DNA from: Cepaea nemoralis
Taxonomy: Eukaryota > Mollusca > Gastropoda > Stylommatophora > Helicidae
DNA length: 64,000 nucleotides
Assembly: GCA_014155875.1 (NCBI GenBank)
Contig: JACEFZ010027942.1
Location: 291,501 to 355,500 of the forward strand
Direction: 5' to 3'
Below are positions 11,240-21,928 of this stretch, piece after piece (the first letter of the stretch is position 1; the number at the start of each line of letters is the position of its first letter). The notes under the pieces were generated by a model that did not search any database, had not been told where the DNA came from, and worked only from the letters and a program-made list of their open reading frames with translations. The position numbers were made by a program, and so were the translations under genes.

Positions 11240-11345
11240 TGCATGTCTTTTGCAAAATGTTGCATCAACCCCTCAGCCCATATTGGATGTTGGTATTTTA
11301 CTAGGCAATTTTACGTTTAGTATGTTGCCATGCAACTCCACTAAA
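11240..11345 (-). repeat. SINE fragment
   Basis: Shares the CATGTCTTTTGCA, TTTTACTAGGCAATTTTACG and GTTGCCATGC blocks with the SINE fragment at 6830-6965. Confidence 0.45.
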
Positions 11346-11494
11346 AGCTGCAAATCCATCATTATCACTGTCTGCAATCAATACTGAATACTGTGGGTAA
11401 TCATCTGTCATTTAAACTGTCATTTACTGCCAATATAGTAGCTTGCGGTGTATGGCAGAGGGGTCTTTGAGCCTGAAGAATGAAGGCCCCCTGG

Positions 11495-11620
11495 TTAGTG
11501 CAGTCGCCGTGAACTGTGCAGGTTAGGATTTTCTTTTTGCCCCCGACAGAAAAAAATCCCACACCTTACCGAGGGATCGAACCTGGGTCTCCCGAATGGG
11601 AGTCCGGCATCATCATCATG
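11495..11620 (-). repeat. tRNA-like SINE fragment
   Basis: The minus strand carries ATTCGGGAGACCCAGGTTCG, a good B-box context, and an upstream head ending at 11620. The body has a CCGACAGAAAAAAATCCC stretch. This is not a functional tRNA, because no cloverleaf can be completed by eye. Confidence 0.4.
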
Positions 11621-12017
11621 TGAATATTGTATTATATAAATATAGGGTTGCATTGACTTTGTTGATATTATGTCGTCTTATGGGCAATTCCTTGCACGCC
11701 TTTTAACTTTAAATGTTCTATGTTTTCACTATAGAGAGTAACAATGCTGATATATGAAGTTATCTAACTTATTAGACTATGACTCTGTCACATACCTCTC
11801 TTGTAGGTATGAGTAGTCATGCCACGACCCAAACTGAAACCGGGAAATACGAATATCCATTGTGTCCCCAAAAAATGCATCCTGCAAAGACCACTCATGC
11901 TTACGTCATTCATTCATTCAAATATCATGTGACAATAACAGATTGCCATCTTAGGTTCTGTAGAAAAGGTTAGTCTAATATTCCGTGCATAGCGACTGCT
12001 TGAAATTACCTTAGTCA

Positions 12018-12094
12018 TTTATATATATATATAATGTGTGTGTGGTGTGTGTGGGTGTGTGCGCGCGCGCGTGTGCATGTGCGCATATATATAA
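12018..12094. repeat. Compound TA/TG/CG microsatellite
   Basis: TATATATATATA is followed by GTGTG-rich and then GCGCGCGCG sequence, closing with ATATATATA. It lies in an intron. Confidence 0.9.
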
Positions 12095-12304
12095 TGCGGT
12101 ACTTAATTTTATTTTCTATGCTATTTTTGTAAGTCCCCAGATATTTTGAGATTATATTCAAATTCTACACCCATTTTTACATATATGTGGAAAGTTTCAT
12201 CGATGATCGTCAATGATTGGTGGTTAGAAAAAAAAATTATTTCTGCTGACATGTTTCGTCTTTGTGAATGGAAATTCAAGATGGCGGCCGAGGCAAATAT
12301 CTTC

Positions 12305-12440
12305 TTCTCTTCTCTCTTCTTCTGCGTTCATCCAGAGTTTTTTTTTCCGGATGTGATTGTGTTGTGCCTGTTTACAGCAAAGCTGCGTTCTTGCGCCATT
12401 AGGCCGACACATCCGACTTGGGTTGACCGGGTTAACCATC
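12305..12440. repeat. Dispersed repeat H (short copy)
   Basis: Includes TGTGATTGTGTTGTGCCTG and GCCGACACATCCGACTT, shared with the longer copies at 17390-17715 and 18235-18530. It is joined directly to an antisense family-E LINE fragment. The nature of H is unknown. Confidence 0.5.
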
Positions 12441-12680
12441 AATCAATCCTGTCTCGTCCGTGCCATGTGGCCAAGCCATCCAGGTATTTTCCTCTCAGTC
12501 TTCCTCTTGGTCTGTTCCCTTCGATCTTGCCAGTTGTCACCAAGTTCTCCAATCCATTTCTTCTCATAACATGTCCAAAAAATTTTGACTGTCTTCGTCT
12601 AATTTCTCTAATCAGTTTACGATGTTCATTTGTCTCCTGTAGTACTTGGTCATTGGTTTTTCTGTCTGTCCATGGTTAAC
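12430..12680 (-). repeat. LINE 3'-end fragment (family E), antisense
   Basis: Minus-strand homologue of 8079-8290. It shares CATGTGGCCAAGCCATCCAG in antisense form, AACTTGGTGACAACTGGCAA and the TTATGAGAAGAAAT border. It is interrupted by stops. Confidence 0.65.
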
Positions 12681-12804
12681 CATCCCGGGAGGCAAATATC
12701 GATAGGCTCAAAACGCACAATTTGAACTACTAAAGTTAAAGAGAATACAAGTTTAGAGATTATTAATAATTTGTTACTATTCATACATTATTCATACTAT
12801 TTAT

Positions 12805-13000
12805 TCGTTATCTATCTCTCTCCTCTCTCTTTTCCACCTGCTTCACATATACCTGGTTTTCCTGCATTTTATATGCGTAGCATTTCCTTGTTTATTTGTT
12901 AATTCATGAAGCCAGTCAGTTGAAAGCCTGATGTTTTAATTGCCTAATCATGTCTCTCTGAGGTGACGCATATTACTGTCAGCTTGGACCAGAATTATCA
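12805..13000 (+). repeat. Left arm of a ~200-bp inverted repeat
   Basis: TATCTCTCTCCTCTCTCTTT through CAGCTTGGACCAGAATTATCA is the reverse complement, with few changes, of 16113-16318. The two arms enclose an internal palindromic repeat block and the hAT element. This suggests a foldback/MITE-like element into which the hAT later jumped. Confidence 0.75.
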
Positions 13001-13439
13001 GAAAATAAATAGTAGGAAATAGTAGGTCGGTAACGTAAACAAAGATGGATGCCTGTAAACAGTAAGTGTACAGAAACGCAAGTTAACATTTCTTGAACTC
13101 GCCTGGGGACACAATTATTTGTATTGGGGATACCAATCTGGAAAATTATTCTTGATATTTAACCAGCCATACTTCAACTATGTATAAAGTATTCGTTTAT
13201 TCATACTTCAGCTATGTATAAAGTCTCCCTAATTTATTTGTATACTTTTACTAATTTTCTTATCATTTAGCATGATGGAACATATTTTTGAAGTCAGTTT
13301 TCACATCCGTCTATGACCCGTTTGAGACATTCTCGCACGGACCCGTTTGATACAATCTCGCACGGACTGGCAGCGGAGATAATGAGACACACTGAAGAGT
13401 TCCAAAATTACGGGATTCATGACAATATTTTTAGTCATA

Positions 13440-13573
13440 TTTTTTTAGTCCGAGACACTGACACTCAAATGACAAGGGAGAGTTTATACGGACTTGAGTC
13501 CGAATAGACAGAGTAGTTTATACGGACTTGAGTCCGTATAGACAGAGTAGTTTATACGGAGCGGAGTCCTCAT
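13440..13573. repeat. Palindromic tandem repeat
   Basis: Repeats of about 40 bp built on GTTTATACGGACTTGAGTCC followed by GTATAGACAGAGTA. The core CGGACTTGAGTCCG is nearly its own reverse complement. A further copy sits at 16620-16690, just outside the right inverted-repeat arm. Confidence 0.75.
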
Positions 13574-13833
13574 CATAGTTGCCATTCTAGATATTTTATA
13601 TCCAGATCTAGAGGTTTTTGCCGGCATCTGGATACCGTTTTCTGACGTTTGGATGCTGGATGCAATTCTAGATACTTTTCATTTGGAGTCGGATATTTTG
13701 AATACTTTCTAGATTTTACTTTTCTTTCGGTGTCATTTACCCATTTTATGTTCGGTCTGGATGCGCGTAAATTATGGTAATTGCCATTATTTAAACTTTG
13801 AACTGACTTGGGTCAACGCTCAACAATCTGGCA

Positions 13834-13835
<2 letters not shown>

Positions 13836-13873
<38 letters not shown>
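13836..13873. repeat. Poly-C run (38 nt)
   Basis: Uninterrupted C38 inside the 5' region of hAT copy 1. Runs of this kind are prone to length errors in assemblies. Confidence 0.95.
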
Positions 13874-13877
<4 letters not shown>

Positions 13878-13914
13878 ATGAGTAAAATGGCGCATAAGGG
13901 CTCTGAAGAAAATT

Positions 13915-15653
13915 TTGGTCAGTAAACATTTAAACTTAAAGAATTTGGCTGCAATTGGAACCGATAATGCATCGGTAATGGTCGGTATCAACCATGGTGT
14001 GTATGCAAAATTGAAGGAAGATATCCCATCTTTAATCCTCATGAAATGTGTATGTCATTCCTTGCAGCTAGCATTATCACATGCCTCATCAGTCAGAATG
14101 TTTACCAAGGAATTTGGAATTCCTTATTGCTGAAACACATAACTGGTTCTCCAAAACAGCCGCCTTTTCCGGGTGGATGACAGCACTCATTTCAGTGCAC
14201 CAGTCAATCACTTTATCTACTGTCACCTGTAGCTCCTGGGCTGTTTGCTCCCTATCTCTCCCCTACCTATATGCAAGAATATCATCTGCAAATGTTAGTA
14301 TTCTTCCAACCCCTGGTGCTTCTAGGTTTGCAATCTTGCTCGTATACACATTAAAGAGCACCGGTGAGACTGCAGATCCCTGTGGCAGTCCCGGGGTTAA
14401 CATATGTGGCTCTGAGGTCCATGCGCCCAGACGGAGAGCAACCCGACGAGAGTGCAGGACGGCTGCTATCCAGTTCACCAACCAGGGATTGACCCCCTTC
14501 TCCATCAGTGCGGTCATCAAAATATCATATCGAACTCTATTGTAGATCAAGCGCTACCGCCATCGTTTCCTGTCTACTCTGGAACCCCTCATAAACATCA
14601 AAGGCAAAAGTGGCTGCATTTGACCAGGTATCTTTTCCTGGCCTGTAGCTCCCCAGGGGTTTATATAACTGACGTACCCAGGGCAATGGTATTTGTCTGT
14701 ATTTAGCTCCTGGAGCATGAGGAATAACAAGACACAATGAAAAGTGCTACACAGCTGAAATACTATATGGAATGTACAGTGATGAAAAAAATTTGGCATT
14801 CCTTCTCTTTTCACAACCCATTTTAAGTGAAGTGCAAAAAGTTAATAAACTATTTGAATCTCAAAATGTTGATGAAGTTAAATTACTTGACGACCTCACT
14901 TTGCTATTTCACTCAATTGGTAAAAGACTTATATTGCCAACTTGTAAAGCGGACTTGTTCACTTGCACTATAGAGAGCTATTTGGCTCCCAAGCCGTACC
15001 TGCGATACCAAATCGAATCAAAAATTGATGGTTTAAAAACAAAAGGACTGTTAACAGAAAATGAAGAGAACAACTTAAGAAAGCGCTGTCTAGATTTTCT
15101 TGTCTCATTATTCGATCAACTGAAGCAGAGACTTCCTGAAAATTTAGATGTATTGAAAAATATTTCACTCTTTTCTATTAACAACATACCTCAGCCAGTA
15201 AAGGACATACCTAAATATTATCAAGTTATTAAATTTTTAGGGGCTAGTGTGGCGGAAGCAGAATATTAGTTAACAAAAATAAATTTGGTTGACTGGACAA
15301 ACAAAACAGAAACTGAAGCTTTTTGGAGTGAAGTAAGACAATTTAAAGATGTCTCAGGTAACAGTCCATTCCGTGAGCTCTTTGAATGTGCGATGTCTGC
15401 CATGATACTACCCCATTCAAATGCTGATGCGGAAAGAGTTTTCAGTACTGTGAATTATACAAAATGTAAACTAAGAAACAGGATGAAACTTGATCTCTTA
15501 AATGCTATATTGACAATAAGATTTGGCCTGATGAGAGCAGGAAAATGCTGTTCAACTTATCAGCTCCCTGATCATATAATAAAAGAAATTGGAACAGCTA
15601 AAGTACACCAGAGTCATTTGAATGTGAAGCTTCAACTTCATCATCCAAGCTAA
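13915..15653 (+). pseudogene. hAT transposase (ZNF862/ZBED-like), broken
   Basis: Catalyses cut-and-paste transposition in intact elements. Three parts are readable. At 13915-14156 lie AIGTDNASVMVGINHGVY (the RNase H-like core) and CVCHSLQLAL, with a frameshift near 14105 before NLEFLIAETHNWFSK. At about 14735-15269 lies a middle part with AEILYGMYSDEKN. At 15285-15653 lies the C-terminal dimerisation domain with HSNADAERVFS and LLNAILTIRFGL. Defects are the missing N-terminus, a LINE insertion at about 14157-14730, the frameshift, and a TAG at 15267-15269 where hAT copy 2 keeps Gln. It cannot make active transposase. Confidence 0.8.
14157..14730 (-). mobile_element. LINE fragment (Jockey/I-like RT) inside hAT copy 1
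   Basis: The reverse strand encodes KDTWSNAATFAFDVYEGFQ, then MALMEKGVN-like sequence, LPQGSAVSPVLFNVYT and the catalytic FADD at about 14275. It is a short internal RT piece with a frameshift near 14540. It splits the hAT transposase in antisense. No clear target duplication was found. Confidence 0.7.
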
Positions 15654-15718
15654 GTGCATCTTGTGAGACAGGCATCAGTGAAGATGAGGACATGATTCTA
15701 TGGGTAAGTCACATCAAT

Positions 15719-15965
15719 TTTCTTTTTAATGTTGCATATCCCTTACAGGATGGTGCAGTCAACATCAGAATTTTTCAGCTGCTGTTGATGTACAAGGCAA
15801 GATTACGCTCAGTAGTTTGCCATTGCTTTCTGAGCGACCGGCTCACATACCCCTGTAAGTTACCTGAGCGGCTCGAACCGCTGTCGGTTCGGGCGCAGCT
15901 GCGTTACTCACGAGAATATACGGGATAACGGCGATAGCCGTAAACTTTTCGCCAGGGAGAGAGGC
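15719..15965 (-). mobile_element. tRNA-derived SINE with 12-bp TSD, inside hAT copy 1
   Basis: A 247-bp member of the main SINE family. AGTCACATCAAT is duplicated at 15707-15718 and 15966-15977. The body carries TTGCCATTGCTTTCTGAGCG, as at 7530-7772. The B-box region reads GGTTCGAGCC on the minus strand. Confidence 0.85.
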
Positions 15966-16112
15966 AGTCACATCAATACATATGTAATTTCTTACTTTCT
16001 CAATCTGGATATTTTTCCTAGATACTTTCCAACGAAATCTAGATATTTATGGATGTTGTTTGGGCCGTTTCTAGATACTTTTGGTCAAAAAAAAAAGTGG
16101 CAACCCTGGCCT

Positions 16113-16318
16113 CATAATTCCGGTCCAAGCTGACAGTAATATGCGTCGCCTCAGAAAGACATGATTAGGCAATTCAAACACCAGGCTTCCGACTTACTGG
16201 CCTGATGAATTAACAAATAAACAAGGAAATGCTACGCACATAAAGTGCAGGAAAACCTGGTATATGTGAAGCAGGTTGAAAAGAGAGAGGAGATAGATAG
16301 ATAACGAAGCTAACGAAG
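16113..16318 (-). repeat. Right arm of the ~200-bp inverted repeat
   Basis: Reverse complement of 12805-13000. Its inner edge (TCATAATTCCGGTCC) directly abuts the hAT right end. Confidence 0.75.
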
Positions 16319-16439
16319 ATAACTTTTATATAATATAAATAAGATAATATAAGTGACAAAACATCTGTTCATAATCATAGTTCCTAATATTTTTTTATTA
16401 AAAAGTCGCTTGCACCCAATTAATTGCTGAAAAATTAAA

Positions 16440-16535
16440 AAAAAAAAAAAATAAGCATCCAGCAGGGAATCGAACCAACAGCTTCCGCTTATCAGGCAGA
16501 GACACTGTGTTACTGACGATATGATTTTGAATCAA
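16440..16535 (-). repeat. tRNA-like remnant
   Basis: The minus strand reads CTGTTGGTTCGATTCCCTGC, a good B box, with an upstream AGTAACACAGTGTCTCTGCC resembling an A-box half. It is preceded by a poly-A run. It is probably an old SINE head, not a tRNA gene. Confidence 0.35.
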
Positions 16536-16930
16536 CAAAAGTATATAACATAGCCATACTCATGTCCCGATGACGTCACATACGTTAAGTCACGTGACTA
16601 GGCAAATCACGGACCGGTAAAAAACGGAGTGGAGTCCGAATATACAGAGTAGTTTATACGGACTTGAGTCCGTATAGACACTTTGAATGACAATGTGAAC
16701 ATCTCCGCTTAGAATTGACATAAAGTCTTTCCCGTCAATTTGGAGAGAGGCTAAGCCTTTTTACCATGTCGTCGAAAGTCTTTGTGTAGTCAATGAGTCA
16801 AAGATATAGATCTTTGTTTACTTTTATCAAACCTGTACGTTTGCTGAGATGATCTCATTGATTTGAGAAAGTTCCGTCAAGACAAACAAACAAAACAAAA
16901 CAGAAATCAAAAATAATTATAAAAACATAC

Positions 16931-17118
16931 CGAAAATAATGACTGGCTGCTGACAGAACGTTCTTTTGAACCGGGATTCGACTACTTCCAATAGTAACTG
17001 TCGCATCACACAGATTCGGTCGCTCCCTGGTTTCATTCAAACATTTTAACAGCTTTGCTGCATGTTCATGATAAAAGAATTTGTTGTTTGGCTCTTCGTT
17101 AGTCAGCAGCTCCGCCAT
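16931..17118 (-). CDS. Gigaxonin-like gene, first coding exon
   Basis: First coding exon of a BTB/BACK/kelch protein. The ATG at 17118 opens 62 codons plus two bases, ending at a good GTATGT donor. The sequence includes HEHAAKLLKCLNETRERPNL, CDATVTIGSSRIPVQKNVL and SAASHYF. This is the BTB start, with the family's CD---- IPVQKN-L-AAS-Y-R pattern, closest to gigaxonin (KLHL16/GAN). The split Arg codon is completed by the exon at 8510-8654. The intervening 8.3-kb intron holds the hAT, SINEs and LINE debris. Gigaxonins link Cullin-3 E3 ligase to substrates. Confidence 0.75.
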
Positions 17119-17164
17119 GTTTTTTATTGTGTTGCCAGATACTTGGAAATTTTGCAGCCTAGCA

Positions 17165-17380
17165 TTTTGGTCACGTGATGAGAAGAGAGTCATTGGAGAA
17201 CATCGTGACAACTGGAAAGATTGAGGGGAAGAGAGACAGAGGCAGACCAAGAGAAATGGTGCCGGATGGATTGAGACGGTGGCATGGAGTAATATAAACA
17301 GCGGAGTTGAACAAGAAAACCAAAGACCGAGGTTTGTGGAGAGTCATGAACGCCTACGCCTGCCGGCATGGCACTTGATG
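17165..17380 (+). repeat. LINE 3'-end fragment (family E)
   Basis: Sense fragment with GAGAACATCGTGACAACTGG, GAGACAGAGGCAGACCAAGA and a stop followed by TTGATGATC. It lies immediately upstream of the gigaxonin-like first exon. Confidence 0.65.
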
Positions 17381-17389
17381 ATCTTCTTC

Positions 17390-17717
17390 TTCTTTGCGTT
17401 CATCAGGAGTGTTTTTTTTCTTCTTCAGATGTGATTGCGGAGAGTTGTTACGCACCCTTGGTCCAAAACCCTTGGGCCAACTCATCCGACTTCTGCGTGC
17501 ATTTTGACCAGGTTAGCATTCCTGGGAGATTCTCACTTTTATGGTACTGTCTGCATCCCAGCTTGTCAAGGTGGAACAGTCAAAGACTTCACGGTCATCC
17601 CTCAAGGAAAAGGCAGGGACAGTCCATGGCATTTTCCGCCATCCAGGGGGGCATCCATAGTTGCAGAGCCGACACATAACGCCCTGGTGCTGGGCTCACC
17701 GAGGGAATCGTCACATC
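17390..17717. repeat. Dispersed repeat H
   Basis: Homologous to 18235-18530 (shared AGTTGCAGAGCC-type, GGGCTCACCGAGG and CATCCT blocks) and partly to 12305-12440. Both long copies run directly into a CTT-rich tract and an antisense RTE-type LINE 3' end, which suggests duplication as one composite unit. Confidence 0.6.
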
Positions 17718-17965
17718 CTCCTCATCTTCTTCTCTTCTTCTTCAGCATTCCGAGCCATTGAGGTTCTTTGCTGCAAATACAATCTGTCTCCATTCGTCTC
17801 TCTGGTGGACCTTCTCTTGCCAGTCGTTGATTCCAAGTGCTTGTAGGTCTGTATGTATATTATCTCTCCACCGCCTTCTTGGTCTACCTCGGGGTCTACG
17901 GTCATTTATTTCCTGAGTGTAAGCGAGTTTTGTTTCCCTATTATCTTCCATTCTTTCTATATGCC
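17718..17965 (-). mobile_element. RTE-like LINE 3' end (family R), antisense
   Basis: The minus strand encodes HIERMEDNRETKLAYTQEIN, then DRRPRGRPRRRWRDN and QEKVHQRDEW, ending SEC and a CTT/GAA tail. It is the same family as 18634-18960, 20855-21928, 36433-36651 and 49150-50648. It is a 5'-truncated copy of about 245 bp. Confidence 0.8.
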
Positions 17966-18235
17966 TCCTCATGGCTGCTTTAATTCCTCACTTCAATATA
18001 TTGGGCATTTCGTTCGCCCCGGGCCACTCCCGCACAAACCAGATGGGTCAATCAGTGAGTTTTCGATTCGGACATGTGCTTGTCGCTGTGCATGGGGACA
18101 ATATAGTCAGAGCACGACTCTACAGTTCCAAGCACGACGGACATTCGGAAACTTAACTAGTCAGAGCTGTTCCGAACTCGAGCTATTCGGAAAACTAGTT
18201 AGTCAGAGCTGTTCCTAGCACGAAAGACATTTCAC
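17965..18235. repeat. Dispersed repeat G
   Basis: Starts TCATGGCTGCTTTAATTCCT and contains TTGGGCATTTCG. The same start lies at 21932-22130, also at the 5'-truncated border of a family-R LINE. The identity is unknown. Confidence 0.45.
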
Positions 18236-18530
18236 TCGGACGTTTTTTGCGTTGTGCCTGATTTATTTGCACCCGTAGGCCAGCACATCCGACTTCAGCG
18301 GGTATTTTTACGGGTTTGCCTTCCCGAGGTTTTGAGAGACGTTAAACTGTTTTGTTTTTGCTGTGGTGTCGCCCACATCTCAGCTGGTCAAGGCAGAACG
18401 GTCAACCCTCAAGGGAAGGCAGGGGCAGACCATGGGCATTCCCCCGCTATCCAAGGAGTCTTCCATAATTGCAGAGCCGGCACATATTGCTTTGAGACTG
18501 GGCTCACCCGAGGAGTTGCCACATCCTGCT
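18235..18530. repeat. Dispersed repeat H, second long copy
   Basis: Copy of 17390-17717 with moderate divergence. It is followed by the long TTC tract. Confidence 0.6.
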
Positions 18531-18633
18531 CTTCTTCTTCTTCTTCTTCTTCTTCTTCTTCTTCTTCTTCTTCTTCTTCTTCTTCTTCTTCTTCTTCTTC
18601 TTCTTCTTCTTCTTCTTCTTCTTCTTCTTCTTC
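18531..18633. repeat. (TTC)n microsatellite, ~34 units
   Basis: Perfect CTT/TTC array of 103 bp at the 3' tail of an antisense family-R LINE. It looks like an expanded LINE tail, since other copies of the family carry only 4-8 units. The long Ser/Leu/Glu runs in overlapping frames are artefacts. Confidence 0.95.
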
Positions 18634-18960
18634 AGCATTCCGAGCCATTGAGGTTCTTTGCTGCAGATACAATCCGTCTCCATTCGTCTCTCTGGTTGAC
18701 CTTCTCTTGCCAGTCACTGATTCCAAGTGCTTGTAGGTCTGTATGTATTTTATCTCTCCACCGTCTTTTTGGTCTACCTCGGGGTCTGCGGTCATTTATT
18801 TCCTGAGTGTAAGCGAGTTTTGTTTCCCTATTATCTTCCATTCTTTCTATATGCCCCAGCCATTGCAGTATATTAGCCTTCATGATACCAGTGATTAGGG
18901 GGGACTTAAACAGATCATAAATGTCTTTTTTGCTTCTTCTTTTTGTGATGAAATCCACTG
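18634..18960 (-). mobile_element. RTE-like LINE 3' end (family R), antisense
   Basis: The minus-strand translation includes SKKDIYDLFKSPLITGIMKA, LQWLGHIERMEDN and RPRGRPKRRWRDK. It is a longer copy than 17718-17965, truncated on its 5' side before 18960. Confidence 0.8.
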
Positions 18961-20850
18961 TCGTTAACATCAGATGATTAAAATTACAGAAAACAGTCCG
19001 TGTTCGCGGCTGCAAGTGTTGCCTTCTAGTCGGTGGTGAGGGGGGGGGGGGGGGGGGGGCGGAGAAATTTCCCGACATCAAACGAAATGGTGGCTTTTAT
19101 TGTCACCACACGACAGAAAGTTGTAGGCTTGTTATCGTGAACATTGGGACGATTGGAGGACCTCGCTACCTTGTTTTGGGTTGTCAAGACAAGGGGAGAT
19201 CACTGGCGACATTGATTAAACACAAGGGAGATAAGATTCTGGAATTCGTTAGTTCCCTTGAAAGACACCTGCATGACATCAAAGACTTCACTGGAACACT
19301 CCCAGCACTTGACAAAAACAAGACTGGTGCACGTTAGTGTAGACCAATAAATGGATTAGCATTGACGTGTTTTGTTGGAGAGCTCTACAGTGTTAGATTA
19401 ATTAAAAATTAACTAGCATGTGTCGTTATGGCAAAGTGTAGCAGCCATCCAGGAATGAGGCGGGTTTGCTTAAGGTACCAAATATAGTCTATTTAGGCCT
19501 AATTAATATAGGCAGTAACCTTGTTAAAACTAGAGTGTGATGATTAGCACTGTTAGTTGAAAACTAGTTAGAGTAGTGAAGTGATGAATTGGCTCTGCTG
19601 GGGTGAATAGGATAGCGGGGTGATATTTGGAGAGATTTAAGATGGGTTGGGAGATGGGGAAAGTGTCCAATGGGGGGGGGGGGGGGGGATCTTTCAGAGA
19701 TTTGCCCACTGAAGTTTTGCACTCTGTTTATGGGTCTTGTCATAGCCTGATTCGGACGTAGGTGAGGAGCTAATAGGCTCTATGACAGAGTTTAGTTAGC
19801 TGGAAAAATAACAGAGCAAGGCAATAGGCTTACACTTAGCCGGTAGGATCAGTGACTAGTGCTATCACCAGATGTGTTGTTTCTCTAACAGGTTCCCTGC
19901 CAGTTACGAGGAAGCTCAACACTGGTTTTGAAAAAAGTTCAACTCCAATTAGAAAGAACACCAGTTGAACAGTCAAATGTTTCAAATGTATAACGTCCGA
20001 GAAGAAAGATGGTATTATGTTTAACCTGGACTTATAATCAGGAGGGTTCACCATAACATGGCTCAGAAGAGCCAACCAATATAACGATTCCTGTGTGTTA
20101 AGGTTCACCTAGGATGGGTGATGATTGTTGATATGTCACACATCATACAAACATTGTTAAGGGAACGAGAACATTAAAATGTAAGTCACATGGTGTGATA
20201 GATTCCAGTGAAATATTACAAAAGACATTATACTTGAGACTATATAGACACTAGTTAGGATCAAGTATATTAACAATAACAGTGATACCTAAGTACACAC
20301 CACAAAGGATTTGTACATTTTTTTAGGAACGATAGGAACTTATAATGTGTAGTGTGCAACCGGTCCATGATCAGCTGTAAATTACAAACAGTATCTATTT
20401 CGGATGATCAGGAAGATGGATTACCAGGTAGCTACAGATGAAAGTCAGTGTCCGGCAGGAGAGATACAGCACTGGGTGAGGTGAACTTGTTCTGACTTAA
20501 CGTGCTTGTGGTGTGTCCTTGCAAGGATGAACTGACTATGCTATTATCTGAGGGTCCGATCCTACACACATTATAGAACACATCACACATTTTCTTCGCA
20601 TACACGTCTCACGTACATTACACTTTTCTTTTAATAAATTAATCTTTATTAATTTTTAGAAGCAAGAGTTGTTGAATATGTTGCGTTGGGGAAGATTGAG
20701 AGGGGGCATAGTACGGCAGTGACAGAGAGAGGAAAAGGTGTCCATGAACTGATGGAGTATGTTGGACGGAAGCTATTGGATTCTCCAGGATAAAAAAAGG
20801 GGTAAAATATAATGTGGGTGTTGACTCCCCTCACTCCAGGGACGACACTT
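18961..20850. other. No recognised gene; G runs and one small ORF
   Basis: Holds a G20 run (19040-19059), a G-run near 19672-19688 and a 66-codon frame at 19137-19337. That frame contains GDKILEFVSSLERHLHDIKD and ends at a stop, with no family recognised. The remainder (19400-20850) is AT-rich and shows nothing identifiable. Confidence 0.35.
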
Positions 20851-20854
20851 TAAA

Positions 20855-21928
20855 GTAACACACGACACTTTTCCACTCTCCACTTTGTGTGTCTCTAATG
20901 GGCCCAAAGATGCGTCTTAAGACTTTGTTCTCAAGGGTTTTTAACAAGGCTTCGTCTCCTTTAGTTGTACTCCAGGTTTCAGAGCCATACAGCACACCTG
21001 GTCTAATCAGTGTTTTGTATATTGTGATCTTGGTTTTACGAGATAGCACATTTGGTTTTAGCAGATGTTGTAGTGCATAGGATCTTATTTCCAGAATTGA
21101 TTCTAGCTTGTATTTCTTCCCTTATGATGTTGGAGCAGTTGAAGATTGTACCCAGGTATTTGTATGTTTCCGTTTTTTTAATGGTCATATTATCTATTTG
21201 TATGTGGCCAGAGTTTTTTAGCCATTCCTTCTCTTGAAATTACCATATATTCTGTCTTATCTTAGTTGATAACCAGCCCCATCTGTTGGACTTTTCCCTT
21301 TAAGTGAGTCAATATTTCCAATGTCTTTTGTTCATTTTCCCCTATAATATCTATATCATCTGCATAACCAAGCAGCTTGGATGTTCCTCCAATATCACAT
21401 TCCTCCTTTACCTTCCTTACAACTTTCTCTAGAGCCAGATTGAAGAGTAGCGGCGATAGTGCATCACCCTGTTTCAAGGCAGATGTTATTTGGAAAGGGT
21501 CTGATTTCCTGCCTTTATAATAAGTATCTTCCATGCATAGTCTGGTCATGTTGATTAACTTCCTTGGTTTCCAAATTCCTGCATAAGCATTTCATAGACT
21601 ATTCCTATGGACACTATCATAAGCCTTTTTAAAATCCACAAAAATTTTATGGAGATCTCTTTTATATTCCCAATTTTTCTCGGCTATTTGTCGTAAGATA
21701 AATATCTGATCTATTGTTGATCTGCTTTGTCTAAAACCAGCCTGGTAGTCACCTAATATGTCTTCTGAATATGGTTATAGTTTATTTAGTAATACTGCGG
21801 ATAGTATCTTATAGCTTGAGGACAGTAGTGATATTCCTCTATAATTTCCACATTGGAACTTGTCTCCTTTCTTAAAGATAGGTATCAATAATGACTCTTT
21901 CCAGTCATGGGGTAATTCTTCTACGTCC
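20855..21928 (-). mobile_element. RTE-like LINE (family R) RT fragment, antisense
   Basis: Antisense reverse transcriptase piece with many breaks. It has LYGSETWSTTKGDEALLKT (about 20945-21010), the catalytic GYADDIDIIG box (about 21345-21375), the GDALSPLLFNLALE box (about 21430-21470) and MTRLCMEDTYYKGRKSDPF (to 21549). It is the same family as 49150-50648 and lacks the final ~350 bp. It is non-functional. Confidence 0.8.

Larger units (their letters stand above)
13574..16108 (+). mobile_element. hAT transposon copy 1, degraded
   Basis: Short terminal inverted repeats, CATAGTTGCCA at the left and TGGCAACCCTG at the right, enclose a broken hAT transposase and CTAGATA-rich subterminal sequence. 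Flanks GTCCTCAT and GCCTCATA resemble an imperfect 8-bp duplication, the hAT hallmark. The 5' part is reduced to about 340 bp with a poly-C run, so the N-terminal transposase is deleted. A LINE fragment and a complete SINE are inserted inside. Confidence 0.75.

Noticed and set aside
11779..11973. Possible zinc-finger exon (CPLCPQK, CHLRFC)
   Set aside because: The Cys/His spacing does not fit a known finger, and the link to the gigaxonin-like gene is not supported.
13791..14042. Gly-rich frame on the minus strand
   Set aside because: It comes from translating the poly-C run within the hAT element.
18254..18806. Proteins with long Ser, Leu or Glu runs
   Set aside because: They are translations of the (TTC)n microsatellite in different frames.
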